64,000 nucleotides of DNA from Drechmeria coniospora (taxonomy: Eukaryota; Ascomycota; Sordariomycetes; Hypocreales; Ophiocordycipitaceae), in the NCBI RefSeq assembly GCF_001625195.1, contig NC_054390.1, forward strand, positions 3,124,027 to 3,188,026. Reading direction: 5' to 3'. The notes beneath the pieces are model-generated. The model was given only the letters and a program-made list of their open reading frames with translations. It had not been told where the DNA came from and did not search any database. Positions 11,331-21,047 of the stretch are shown here, in pieces. Position 1 is the stretch's first letter; every line of letters begins with the position of its first letter. The translations under genes were made by a program, and so were the position numbers.

Positions 11331-11960
11331 CTGCGCTTGTTGCTGTCCTTTGGCTGCCCGTATTGCATGGAGTGTGCGACTGGATGCTTGCATGCACCTC
11401 TCGGTGCCGACGAAAGTAACGCTTGTACGTTGCAGCTTGTCGCTGTACTTGGTGCACTGGCGGGAGTCCTGCACGCAAGTACAGCACCATAACAGTACTT
11501 GTCGTTGTGCCGACTGCATGTACTTGTACACTGTACGGTGTGCGGAGTGTCGAGCCATAGGTAGCTTACGGAAGACGAGGTGCTGTATTTCCTGGACAAA
11601 AAAAACCGCACAACGTACACTGCTGAGCTCAAGTACTAATACATACGCAAGCACTCCGTGCAAGTCCACAAGTACAGCGTACGTACTTGGGAGTGATTCA
11701 GTGTACAAGTACAACTGCTTGTAGGGAGGTGTCTTGGGAGTGATGCAGTGTACAAGTACAACTGCTTGTAGGAAGGTGTCCTGTACATGCGCAGTGCTCC
11801 GTGCTCCGTACCTTGTACACCTACCGTACGGAGTACCTGCACGTACAACTACTGAGAGTACTTGTACTGTGCGAACCGGCATCTATTTTTAGACCGCACG
11901 CAGCGTGGGAGCATGCTTCCATGTACAAGTACTTGTGCTACGGTAGTGGTATAGTGGGGT

Positions 11961-12021
11961 GACAAAAGTGTCGATTCACTTTGTAGTATTGACGCAGCAA
12001 AATTGAATCGTCACTTTTGTC
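11961..12021. mobile_element. 61-bp inverted-repeat element, copy 1 (MITE-like)
   Basis: It has 18-bp terminal inverted repeats: the left arm is GACAAAAGTGTCGATTCA, and the right arm reads GACAAAAGTGACGATTCA on the other strand (one mismatch), around a 25-bp centre. A second copy with identical arm, centre and total lengths is at 63138-63198. It codes for nothing. No convincing target-site duplication is visible, so transposition is inferred from the repeat structure alone. Confidence 0.65.
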
Positions 12022-12395
12022 TAGTAATGTACTGTAAGTACTTGCTGCGCTCAAAGTACAGGTGCGATCCCCCGCACCTGCAGTGGTCCTTCAGGGCAGT
12101 CGAGACCCCGACGTCGCCGCAAGCAGGCACGACTCGCCCCGCGGGGCAACCGCCGGCCAACCTCGCTCGCTGGGGACACTTTGCCATTCCCTCGCCCTCT
12201 CCATCCTCCGTCAACCCGCCAGCAACGTCCCGTCAGTCTCCGGCAGTCGATCCCTCCCGCGTCGTCGTCCCCCGCGTCGTCGTCACCCGCGTCTCCGGCC
12301 GAAGCCGTCGAAAGAGCGAGCCCGCACGCACCCACGTGAAAGGCAGCCGCCCATCGCATCGCAGCCCGGAACAAACGACGGCAGAGAGGCCCCCG

Positions 12396-12994
12396 ATGGC
12401 AGCCGATCAAGGCCTTTTCGCCTCGACGCTCGTCTCGTCCGACGTCACCCTCCCCGAGGGCTACAAGCTGCGACCTCTGCGCAAGTCCGACCACGGCACC
12501 GGCTTCCTCGAGTGTCTGCGCGTCCTGACGACGGTCGGCGACATAAGCCGCGAGGGCTTCGACGCCCAGTTCGACCGCATGCGGGCCCAGGAATCCTACT
12601 ACGTCATCGTCATCGAGAACGAAAAGGGCGCCGTCGTCGCCACCGGCGCCCTCATCGTCGAGCATAAATTGTCCGTGCCCCTCCCCTCCCCACTCGCCTC
12701 GCCTCGCCTCGATGACTCAAGGCCGGCGCCCTCGCTGACTCTCCCCCCAGCATCCACAGCCTCGGTGCCGTCGGCCACATCGAGGACATTGCCGTCTCCA
12801 AGTCGGAGCAGGGCAAGAAGCTCGGCCTGCGCCTCATCCAGGCCCTCGACGCCGTCGCCGAGAGGGTCGGCTGCTACAAGAGCATCCTCGACTGCAGCGA
12901 GGCCAACGAAGGCTTCTACCTCAAGTGCGGCTTCCGCCGCGCCGGTCTGCAGATGGCGCACTACTACGAAGCCGACAAGGCCAAGTCTTCATGA
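12396..12994 (+). CDS. GNA1: Glucosamine-6-phosphate N-acetyltransferase
   Basis: GNAT-family enzyme that transfers acetyl from acetyl-CoA to glucosamine 6-phosphate, an essential step of UDP-GlcNAc synthesis for chitin, GPI anchors and N-glycans. Two exons, 12396-12670 and 12751-12994, are separated by an 80-bp intron with the less common donor GTCCGT and a CCCCAG acceptor. Joined, they give 172 residues, close to the family's usual 150-170. Markers are TLPEGYKLRPLRKSD at the N-terminus, the strand VVATGALIVEHKFIH across the junction, GHIEDIAVSKSEQGKKLG (acetyl-CoA pyrophosphate loop QGKKLG near residue 110), CYKSILDCSEANEGFY and a terminal GFRRAGLQMAHYY. The ATG at 12396 is chosen because it opens directly on the conserved N-terminus. 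Confidence 0.95.
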
Positions 12995-13050
12995 CGCGTC
13001 CCTCGCCGCCCTCCGCCGTGGCCCTTGTCACTTTGTTCTTGTACGGGCCT

Positions 13051-13229
13051 TGGCCGGGTCCGCCGTCACCTCTTCTTGTCCATTGGCCCGGTGGCAGGTG
13101 GCGAGGTCGAGGGCGAGCCAGGCCGTGTCCCTTGCCGCGTCGACGCATGACGCTGGCCGGGTCCGCCGTCGCCTCTTCTTGTCCATTGGCCCGCTGGCAG
13201 GTGGCGAGGTCGAGAGCGAGCCAGGCGGT
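13051..13229. repeat. Direct duplication of about 76 bp at 103-bp spacing
   Basis: The segment starting TGGCCGGGTCCGCCGTC at 13051 recurs at 13154. Both copies continue through TCTTCTTGTCCATTGGCCC and a GGTGGCGAGGTCGAG segment with only a few mismatches, just 3' of GNA1. Confidence 0.85.
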
Positions 13230-13527
13230 ACATATAGACAGCGTTGCTCAACAGGATACACCTAAGCCTTCCCGTTCCTCCTCGTCCACCTCGTCTCATC
13301 ACCGACGGTTGCCGTGCTCGCTGGCTGCACGAGCATGCACGAGCACGTCCGGCCTGTGCAGACACACCATGGACGAGCCCGGCACGATCCGGGGATGATG
13401 CGTCGCAGCCCAGGGCCGTCATGCCGGAAGCGGCAGTCCAAAGCACACATGGATCGGCCATCGTCCTGCCGTGAACTTGGTCCGATTCGGTAAAGAGAAC
13501 TTCACATGGTTCGGTCACGCAAAGCGG

Positions 13528-13653
13528 TACGAGTATGTACAGGTAGAGTACGAGTATGTACAGGTAGAGTACGAGTATGTACAGAAAGAGTACGAGTATG
13601 TACAGAAAGAGTACGAGTATGTACAGGTAGGGTACGAGTATGTACAGGCATGT
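13528..13653. repeat. Six 21-bp tandem repeats
   Basis: Units TACGAGTATGTACAGGTAG(AG) start at 13528, 13549, 13570, 13591, 13612 and 13633, with single-base variants in the last third. The unit contains the GTAC word common in this genome's intergenic islands. Confidence 0.92.
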
Positions 13654-13918
13654 ACAGCTAGAGATCATCAGCGCTCGGCCTCACTACTCCTGCCTTCTTG
13701 CCTGCTGCGAGGCATGTGGAGAGCACGAGTCCCGATGCCATCGACCGTTGCCTTCCTTGGCCGCCGTCGGAAATCTCTTCGAGTCCATGCACGCGCCCTT
13801 TTTTTTCATGCGAGTCCTGCCGTGGCTCGTACGTGACCCTCCACCGGGTTCCCTCGTCCATGATGACAGGGACCTCGACACCCCATTCCCGTGTATCCGA
13901 GAGCCGTCGGCCGTGACC

Positions 13919-16315
13919 CTACGTCGCCCTCACCGTCATCCAGTCTTCGAGCAGTACCTTGCCGGTCCAGACGACCTTGGTAGAGTCATCGCCGAGCCAT
14001 TTGTTGACGTGTTCAAACTTTGCCAATTTCACTTGCTTTGGCATATCCGCACAAGTTGCCGTCAATGAAATGCCTGTATTAGAGTCGATTGTTCGTAAGC
14101 CCATGTTTGATTTCGTAAGCAATCGGACTTGGACGGTGCCTACCTTGAAATAACCATTGGTCGCTGAATATCAACGTTCTATACTCTTCCATTATTTGTA
14201 TTTCTTTGATGTCACGAAGTTGAACCCTGCTGGTACCGAACATGTCTACGAGGGGAATTGTGTCCTTTTTCGTGTATCCCTGGGATACGTTCTCGCCAAG
14301 GGCAATCTCTCGCTTGCCTTGTTGGAAGGCGAGGGAGATGGCATCATCAGTCCCGGCTGTCATCTTGTCGGCTATTTTAAATTCATACTCGAGCTTGCTG
14401 ATTGTCGTGCAGGGAGGTGTCATGTGCCAGTTCGCCTGGGTAACGTTGATGGTGGCAACATCGGCCCAGGTGTACGGTTTCCACAACCATGCGGTTGGAT
14501 GTTGGTACCATGTGGGCTTGGCCAGAATGTCGTTTTGCACTTGAAAGCCTGGCGTGATGCACTTTGCGCGTAGGCTTATGTCTGCGGCAAGGCTGCCGTT
14601 AGCATGTGTGCTGCTTTCCGTTTCGTCGTCGAGCCATACCTTTAACCTTCCACTTATCGTTGAACATTCCGTTGGGGATGGCCTTCCAGAATGCTCCACT
14701 GTCGGCGAGGGAAACGGTATGAATGCCGTGAAGATCAATCACGGCTGAGCCGAAGGCTTTTTTCAAGTCGATGGGAATGGTCTTGGTGAATCCGGCATCA
14801 GGGTCGTACGCAATGGGCTCGGTATGCTTACCGGCTGGGCCGGCGAGCGTAGCCTGGATGTAGTCGTACGTGCCCGCTCCAAACTTGGTGGATAATTCAA
14901 AGTAAAGGTCGAGGCTCGTTATCTTGCTGCAGAGGGAAGATATCTCGTTGTACGGCTTGACCAGAGATCGTAGCTTGGAGCAACTATCGGCTGCTAGAGC
15001 ATCAGTTTCGTATCCACAAGCGGTCGAGTGCCATTCGTTACGAACCATGAACCTTTTGCTTTTCCTCCTGAGAGGGTGCACTGGATATCGATCGTCGTCC
15101 GAGTTGGCTCGAAGAATAGGCAAAGCCCAGCAGGAGGAGGACGTCACACTGGGACGGGGTTAGTGAGTTGGTGTTGATCCTGTTGTTCAGATCCGGATTG
15201 AGCGACGAGAAGTCGACGCCGCCAGAAACGGGATCGACCGTCATCCCAGGGACCGGCTCGTATGGTTGGGCCGGAGGCGGTCGCTGCGTCTCGGCCTGCG
15301 CTTCGCGGTTCATCTGCTGGACTTGCGGCCGACGGCTTTGCACCCAGGACCCGGACGAAGCGCCGAAATCGACGTAGATGTATTCGCAGATGTGCGAGTT
15401 GAGCACCTCTCTGGTGACGTCGAGACCGTTGGGGTCTCGCAGGTAATCTCTGAATGTGGCATATGGCGTTCCGGGGTTCCTGGAGAGTCATTATCGGCAT
15501 CCAGCCCCGTCCTCGTCGTTGCTTACTCACCTCGCGACGACAATGTGAAGCGTGCCACGGGAGGTGACGTAGGTGACGCCCATTTCACGGGGCGAGCCAT
15601 GCCTCGGAAAGGCAACAGTATTCCACCTGCAATGAGGATTCCGATCCGGTCCGGGGCCTAAGGCTTCCTGCCTGCCGCGTAACGTGTAATAGGAGAAGGA
15701 GAGTCCGAGCCTTTGCGCCGCAAGAATCGTGTCTTCTCGTGTCAGACCGTCTCCTACTCCGCCTCCGGGTTGGGCTAAGCCGCTACGACGCAGAACTTCC
15801 TCGGTCGTCGTGCGCAGGAGCCTGGCGGCAGTGGCAAAGAAGCAGAGATTTGGCACATTATTGTTCTGCAGCCAGTCGAAGATGCTCGTATTCGGGAGTT
15901 CTTGGTTCGCCGTTGGTGCCGTACTTGCCGTTTCTGCACTGATTCCTGTGTGGTTCTCGTCGTCAAATGCATCTTCACTCTTTTTTTTTTCATCGTCATC
16001 TCGACGATGGATGGACGATGTCTTGGCCGAGCCTTTTTTTTTATATTCAAACACAGGATCAGCTATGCCGTGCCCTGTCGTGGAGAAGTCGGGAGGCTCG
16101 AGTGGCAGAGCCAGAAGGAGTCATGTTCCCTCGATCGACTTACCGGCACTGTGGCTAGTCACAGCTCCAACGTGACGGGTCCAAGAAGTAGGAAACCTTT
16201 CCACCGCAGCATGCTTGTCCTCTGGGAATCCGACGACGCCGGCGGTGGCATATTGACGGCCCAGAACTGCCAGCACGGCAAGTGGGCACAAGGAAATACG
16301 CATCTTCGCTTTCAT
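13919..16315 (-). CDS. Secreted multidomain protein with two related C-terminal beta-rich modules; possible effector or toxin-like protein
   Basis: Six exons fit splice signals and phase: 16315-16144, 16062-15531, 15479-15046, 14993-14640, 14581-14144 and 14073-13919 (694 residues; the 15045-14994 intron, donor GTTCGT, is the least certain). The N-terminus MRISLCPLAVLAVLG is a likely signal peptide. A Lys/Asp-rich linker follows, then a globular domain with Cys131 at a helix start (PNLCFFATAARLL) and His230 on a strand (GTLHIVV), then a Pro/Gln-rich linker. The C-terminal half holds two related modules, each with a long strand, an Asp/Ser loop, an IPLVDMFG- or IPIDLKKAFG-type motif, and W(K/L)..G before a CIT/TC step. 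Such modules resemble PLAT-like tails I associate with secreted enterotoxin-A-like fungal proteins, but no ADP-ribosyltransferase motifs are seen. Function is not established. Confidence 0.62.
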
Positions 16316-18949
16316 GCAGGGCAATGCATCGAGAAATCGAGAGCGGGTATAGAAGAAAGTGAGCGAAACGGGCAAGGTGCATTATATATGAGTCAAGATG
16401 CCTCGAGTCCAGCGAGGAGGCGTCCTGAATGGGGTCAGGACCTGCACCGTCCGTCGTGTCTCATCATAACCAGTCGACCCGGCCCATGCTCCCCCATGAG
16501 CACAAGTGGGCTGCTAGCGTTGTGCTTCTTCTGCTGTACTTGCTGGCACAAGCTGTATTCGATGTGGAATATTCCAATATCTGCACCTCAACATGTAGGT
16601 ATTCCACATCCGCTGTGGAACGACAGATACGTTGCCCGAGGCTTCTGCGGCAGCTCCGCAGGTCTGTCTGTGCAGGCAAGCATACCTAGCCGTATTCATC
16701 CCAGGACTTTGGGGGTGGCGGTGCAAATGCCGTACGGTATTGTGTGAGGAGCTTGATGTCAGCCAGCGAAGGCTCCGTCAGCAGCCGGATCCGATCGAAG
16801 GGACCAGCTGCTCGGAATCGGGAAGCCGCCCTGCCGACCCTGAGGATGAAAGGTCGTGACCTACCGTTGTCATGACGACTGAGGTAAGTGCTTGAGGTGT
16901 ACCGTACATGCGACGACGTTTAATTGCGGAGGAGGACGGGTATCGAATTGTGAGTAGTTGTAGGTGAGGCTGCGATGTTGTAGATGCAGCCATTCCTAGT
17001 TTGTAACGATGCTTGTGCGAAGTAAGGAGTAGTTACAATGGAGTACCTAGGGACTGTACCTACTAGGTACTTACAGCGCAGCCTACTGCGTGAAGGTGCA
17101 AGTGTTTGTACTTGTTCAGCACGCCATGTACGTATACTACGTACGGTACCCAGTACCTCAAGTGCCAGTACAGTACACGTTCATGTAAGTACATGCAAGT
17201 ACACTTATACTGCGGTACTCGGTAGATACCCAGTTACTGGGGCGGTGAACAATCATAGCTAGATCGCGTGGTGGCCCCACTGGGGCCTGCTCTACCTCCG
17301 AGTACCACATTAAGTAAGTATCTAGTACAAGTATATGTTCGTGCCGAGTACGGAGTACAAGTACATAAACCAGGCAACATCTGCACACCTACATGTACAA
17401 GTACACCACCTCGGTAGTGTTCTACTTAAAGTAGCTATACCTGTAAGTACTTAAGTACTTAGTTGTAGATGACAGGGCTGCCGAAGCTAGCCAATACTAG
17501 ATATTACCTAGTAATAACTAGTACCTACCTAAGTAGGTGTACGGAGTACAGTGCGGAGTACTGCGTAAAATGCTTCGTAATTGTGATAATAATTACGACA
17601 CGGAGTACAATGAATGAAGTACAGTACATGTACAGTACTGCGGTACGGAGTACAGAGTACGGAGTAGGGCACGGAGAAATACTCCGCATTCCGTACCTAC
17701 AAGTACAACTACTGTACGGAGGACTTATTACTCCGTGCCCTACTCCGAACTGTGCTTGTACAACGTATTCCGTGCCTAAGTACAGTACATGTACATGTCC
17801 TTACAGTACTGTACAGTAAGTACTTAGGTGTGCAAGTAAGTACAAGTACAAGTCCAACGAGTACCAGTGGTTCGTACTTGCAGTAACATGTACAGTACGT
17901 ACACCTATTACTTACTTACTGTACTTACTTGTACTTGCACGCCCGAGTACTTCGCATGACTAAGTGCTTACTTCTAATTACTTACTTGCTCGTACTGGGA
18001 CGGACAGAAAGTAAGCACAAGCATGACATGGACGGCTGGCGGAACACTGATTGATAAACAAAACCCCAAGAACCGAGCTCTCGTTCCGAATCAGGAGACT
18101 TGCTTCATACCACGGACCCGGTATGGAGGATGTGACCCCCTTTTTCAAGAATGGTCCCCCGAAATCTAGCCTAGCTCACAGATGGCTGTGTTATACGGTA
18201 CATGGCTTCATTCCGATACTTTTTCGTTACACAACTACTGAAGGCTCAAGCGAGGCTCACTTGCCCTGTTCGCCGTTGACAGACGCATCTTCCCACGGAT
18301 TATACGCGCGGTATGAGCATCTCCAACGAACCGGCGACGCGGAAAGGGTGGGTGAAGTCGGATGATGTCGCTGTGACGGGGAAAATACCCAAGGAGTTGG
18401 AAACGTGTCACGCTCGCTCCGGTCGTGTTATTTCGGAACACAACCAAACCAAGAAAAAGGGCCATGACCAGGCAGCCCCTTTCAGGTAGGCTAGGGTCCC
18501 CGTGAGCCGCACCAGAGAGTCGGGAGGAAAGGTATGCATAAAGCTCGCCGAGTTAGCCTCCTTTTCGTAGGCTGTGCAGGCGTGCTAAAATGTGGCAACG
18601 TCGTCTAGCCGTCAAGTCGGGCGAATCGCAATCAAAGGGTCACCACACCACTACGGCCGGGAAATAAAAGGGACCCCCCTCCGAGAGAGCCACAAAAGAC
18701 GAGGTCCGGTACAGGTCTTGGCTAGAGCTATGGAAGGAAGGCGATACATACTTATACCATCAGGCTCGCCGTTGGTAACGACCGAATAAGTCTATCGCGA
18801 CGCTTCAGCCTCTCGTGGAATACCCGCTTCATGCTCCCGGACGGATAACTCTACCCATGGTTTTCCACCACCAAGCTCGATAACGGAAGAATATCCGTCA
18901 GGAATACCATACTAATCACCATCCACATCCGCCGACGGTGCCAACGGCC
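16316..18949. other. Divergent intergenic region with GTAC-rich island
   Basis: This 2.6-kb interval lies between two divergently transcribed secreted-protein genes. 16950-18010 is a strong GTAC island (TACGGAGTAC, GTACTTGTAC, AAGTACTTA). 18020-18940 has mixed composition without an intact conserved frame. No RNA gene was recognised. Confidence 0.6.
16384..16389 (-). promoter_or_regulatory. Candidate TATA box of the secreted-protein gene
   Basis: TATATA, in the context CATATATAAT on the minus strand, lies about 70 bp upstream of the ATG at 16315. The position is reasonable for a core promoter of a highly regulated fungal gene; this is inference from position and sequence only. Confidence 0.45.
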
Positions 18950-20128
18950 ATGGGCATCATCACCCTCCTTACCCTCGCCCTTTTCGCCCTGCGTGTTTGC
19001 TGCGAGGAGGGCCACCATTACGTCAGCCTCGAGGAGGCCATCGAGCAAGAGATTCAAATCTTCAAGGTGAAGAACGAACTTTACCTTAAAAGGCTGTATC
19101 TCTCTGCCGAATCAATACCGTCCAACGACGTCGCCCTGGCGAGAGAATCGACCTGCTGGCGCAACTGGGGGTTGACCTGCCAGGACACGGTATTCATCCG
19201 ACGCCAGCAGCTGATCAACATTTCGGCCGTCGAGTTCGGCGCGATACGACATGAGGATCAAGCGTTGACGACCGGCCAGCAATTAAACGATCTCTTCAAA
19301 ATCCACGCCTCCAAGGTCACGACGAAGAAGTCGACGGCGGTGCTCCGGTCGTTGACCAAGGGCTGGAATGCCGGCTTCAGGATAGTAAACAGCCTGGCAC
19401 CTGGCCCCTCGGCCTCGATATCCGCCGAAGGGTCGTATGACTACTATGAGGAGTCGACTGATGCCAACACGGTAACCAACGAGGCCGTTTTCGAGCACTC
19501 TTGCCTGCAAGGCTATCACTGCACCATCCAGACCGTGTCGTTCTATGCCAAGGTGCGGGGCGTCTGCCGGGTCAAGCCGTTCACAAGATGCAACAGTGGC
19601 GAGCAGGATGCATGCTACGGCTTCCGGAAGGTGCTTGCGAAGGATGCGTCGTGTGCCGCTCGCACCGGTAAGACGAATTTTAGGTCGCTCTGGGGGTCGC
19701 AAGCACGCGAGCCGCTGAAGGTCGACAAGAACAATAACACCGTTGAGGTGTTTGAATGGAACGACTGCCAACAGTGTGATCAGTTTCTCGACTTCTCCGC
19801 CAAGCATTGCGGAGGCAGGGAAACGTACCAAGAAGAGGAGTGCGAGGTTATAATGCCAGTACGCAAAGCGGACGGATCGCCACACACCCATGTTGTTTTT
19901 ACTAGCATCCCTCGCGACGAGTACCTCAAGAAGTATGCTGAGAAATATCCGAAAAAGGGGAAGCTGACGCCGGAGCCGGAGCCGAAGACGAAGGACATCG
20001 GGCCGTACGAGGGGAAGAAGGAGCCAGGGCCGGAGGACGGGAAGAGGAAGCGGGAGGTCAAAGTGTGGGCCAAGGGAGGAAAGGGACCACAGAGGCTATA
20101 TTACGTCGAGGTTCTTAAGAGAGACTGA
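18950..20128 (+). CDS. Secreted Cys-rich protein, function unknown
   Basis: Single-exon gene of 392 residues starting at the ATG in CGGCCATGGGC (18950). A hydrophobic N-terminus MGIITLLTLALFALRVCC is a likely signal peptide. Mature-region cysteines form pairs or clusters (STCWRNWGLTC, HSCLQGYHC, VCRVKPFTRC, DCQQCD, HCGG, EEC), suggesting disulfides. The middle part (GWNAGFRIVNS, ASISAEGSYDYYEEST, then alternating polar/hydrophobic residues) recalls the amphipathic beta strands of aerolysin/ETX-type proteins, but the likeness is weak. The C-terminal 70 residues are Lys/Glu/Pro-rich (PEPEPKTKD) and probably disordered. I do not recognise a family with confidence. It is divergent from the secreted gene at 13.9-16.3 kb. 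Confidence 0.72.
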   Translation: MGIITLLTLALFALRVCCEEGHHYVSLEEAIEQEIQIFKVKNELYLKRLYLSAESIPSNDVALARESTCWRNWGLTCQDTVFIRRQQLINISAVEFGAIRHEDQALTTGQQLNDLFKIHASKVTTKKSTAVLRSLTKGWNAGFRIVNSLAPGPSASISAEGSYDYYEESTDANTVTNEAVFEHSCLQGYHCTIQTVSFYAKVRGVCRVKPFTRCNSGEQDACYGFRKVLAKDASCAARTGKTNFRSLWGSQAREPLKVDKNNNTVEVFEWNDCQQCDQFLDFSAKHCGGRETYQEEECEVIMPVRKADGSPHTHVVFTSIPRDEYLKKYAEKYPKKGKLTPEPEPKTKDIGPYEGKKEPGPEDGKRKREVKVWAKGGKGPQRLYYVEVLKRD

Positions 20129-21047
20129 GGCGATGATCGCTTGAGCCCGGGGAAGGCCCGGTGAGAATGCGTCGAATATCAAAGTATGCATAAATGGTGT
20201 CGTTCGTATAGCCTGTACATGTCTGCTTTAGCAAGCCGAAACTCCGAGTAAAATTTACCGTCGTCGCAGCCCTCTTCTGGCTTGAAAAAAGCCTTTGGTT
20301 GACTCGGCTTTGCGCTTCGCTGCTTAAACCGTCGTGCTGCTGCTCCGACCGGTCGTCGCAAGCCAGGCAATCCGAACACACGGATGAGCCAGAGCGTAAG
20401 CATGTGATTACCGAGAGAGGCGGTAGATGTGTCAGCCTCCTTCGAACGTCGGGGCCAAGCTACTCGTCTAAATCTGCTTTCTGCGTCGGAACGAGTAGTA
20501 TTTGTTGATTCACTCCCCTTACCTTCCCCTTATCTTTGCTTCAGGAAGAGGCTAGACGAGCTGTACGGCTTGCTTACAAGCGATCGCATCGCCACCCTCC
20601 AAGCCGAGTACGTACTCCAGCCTATCCATTTGATCTGCATTCCAAGGAGACAGAAAGCTTTGCTGAAACGCGGCGGGGCCACGTCGAGGCTGTCGTCAAG
20701 GGCGGCGGTGGCGACGTCGACGAGCGATCGGCCGTCATCATGCATGGCCAGATGGCTGTCGGTTGGCGAGGGAAAGCATTGATCGCGCACAAAGGGTGGC
20801 TTGAGAGATCATGTGTGACTTGGGACGAGCATACATCCACGGAGAGAGGGAAGGGTACCAAGGGGATGGACGGGATGGTTGGACGTGCAGGGATGTGAGA
20901 TGTGGAAAAGTGAGACGCGACACGACCATGAAATCTCCCTCCTCCTTCTCGATCGAACTATTCGAACCAAACTTCTCATGTAAATAGGGTCGAGGGGTCG
21001 GTTCAGATCGACGGCGTTCCGTCGCCCTCGATCCTGCGCCAACCTCC
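20129..21047. other. Convergent intergenic spacer
   Basis: The spacer runs between the secreted Cys-rich gene and the KduD-like gene, which converge. Open frames on both strands are short and unconserved, so no gene is called. Confidence 0.55.

Larger units (their letters stand above)
8466..12395. other. Gene-free, repeat-rich interval upstream of lipase and GNA1
   Basis: This 3.9-kb interval separates divergent genes. The first 1 kb (8466-9480) is GC-rich and presumably holds the lipase promoter; the open frames there look like compositional shadows. From about 9400 to 12050 the sequence is a dense GTAC-rich island with several minisatellites and one 61-bp inverted-repeat element (listed separately). 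No conserved protein, tRNA or rRNA was recognised. 12062-12395 is GC-rich and should include the GNA1 promoter and 5' leader. Confidence 0.6.
12995..13918. other. Convergent spacer with two kinds of repeat
   Basis: The spacer lies between the 3' ends of GNA1 and the secreted-protein gene. It contains a direct duplication (13051/13154) and a 21-bp array (13528). No credible coding frame was seen. Confidence 0.6.

Noticed and set aside
9230..11882. Many overlapping 100-250-codon frames on both strands, rich in Cys, Thr, Tyr and His
   Set aside because: They arise from GTAC-rich minisatellites, appear in all frames at once, and lack splice-linked extensions or domains.
13919..16315. Full enterotoxin-A (ADP-ribosyltransferase) annotation for the secreted gene
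   Set aside because: The C-terminal modules are suggestive, but I found no arginine, STS or ExE-type catalytic motifs in the N-terminal domain, so the label would overstate the evidence.
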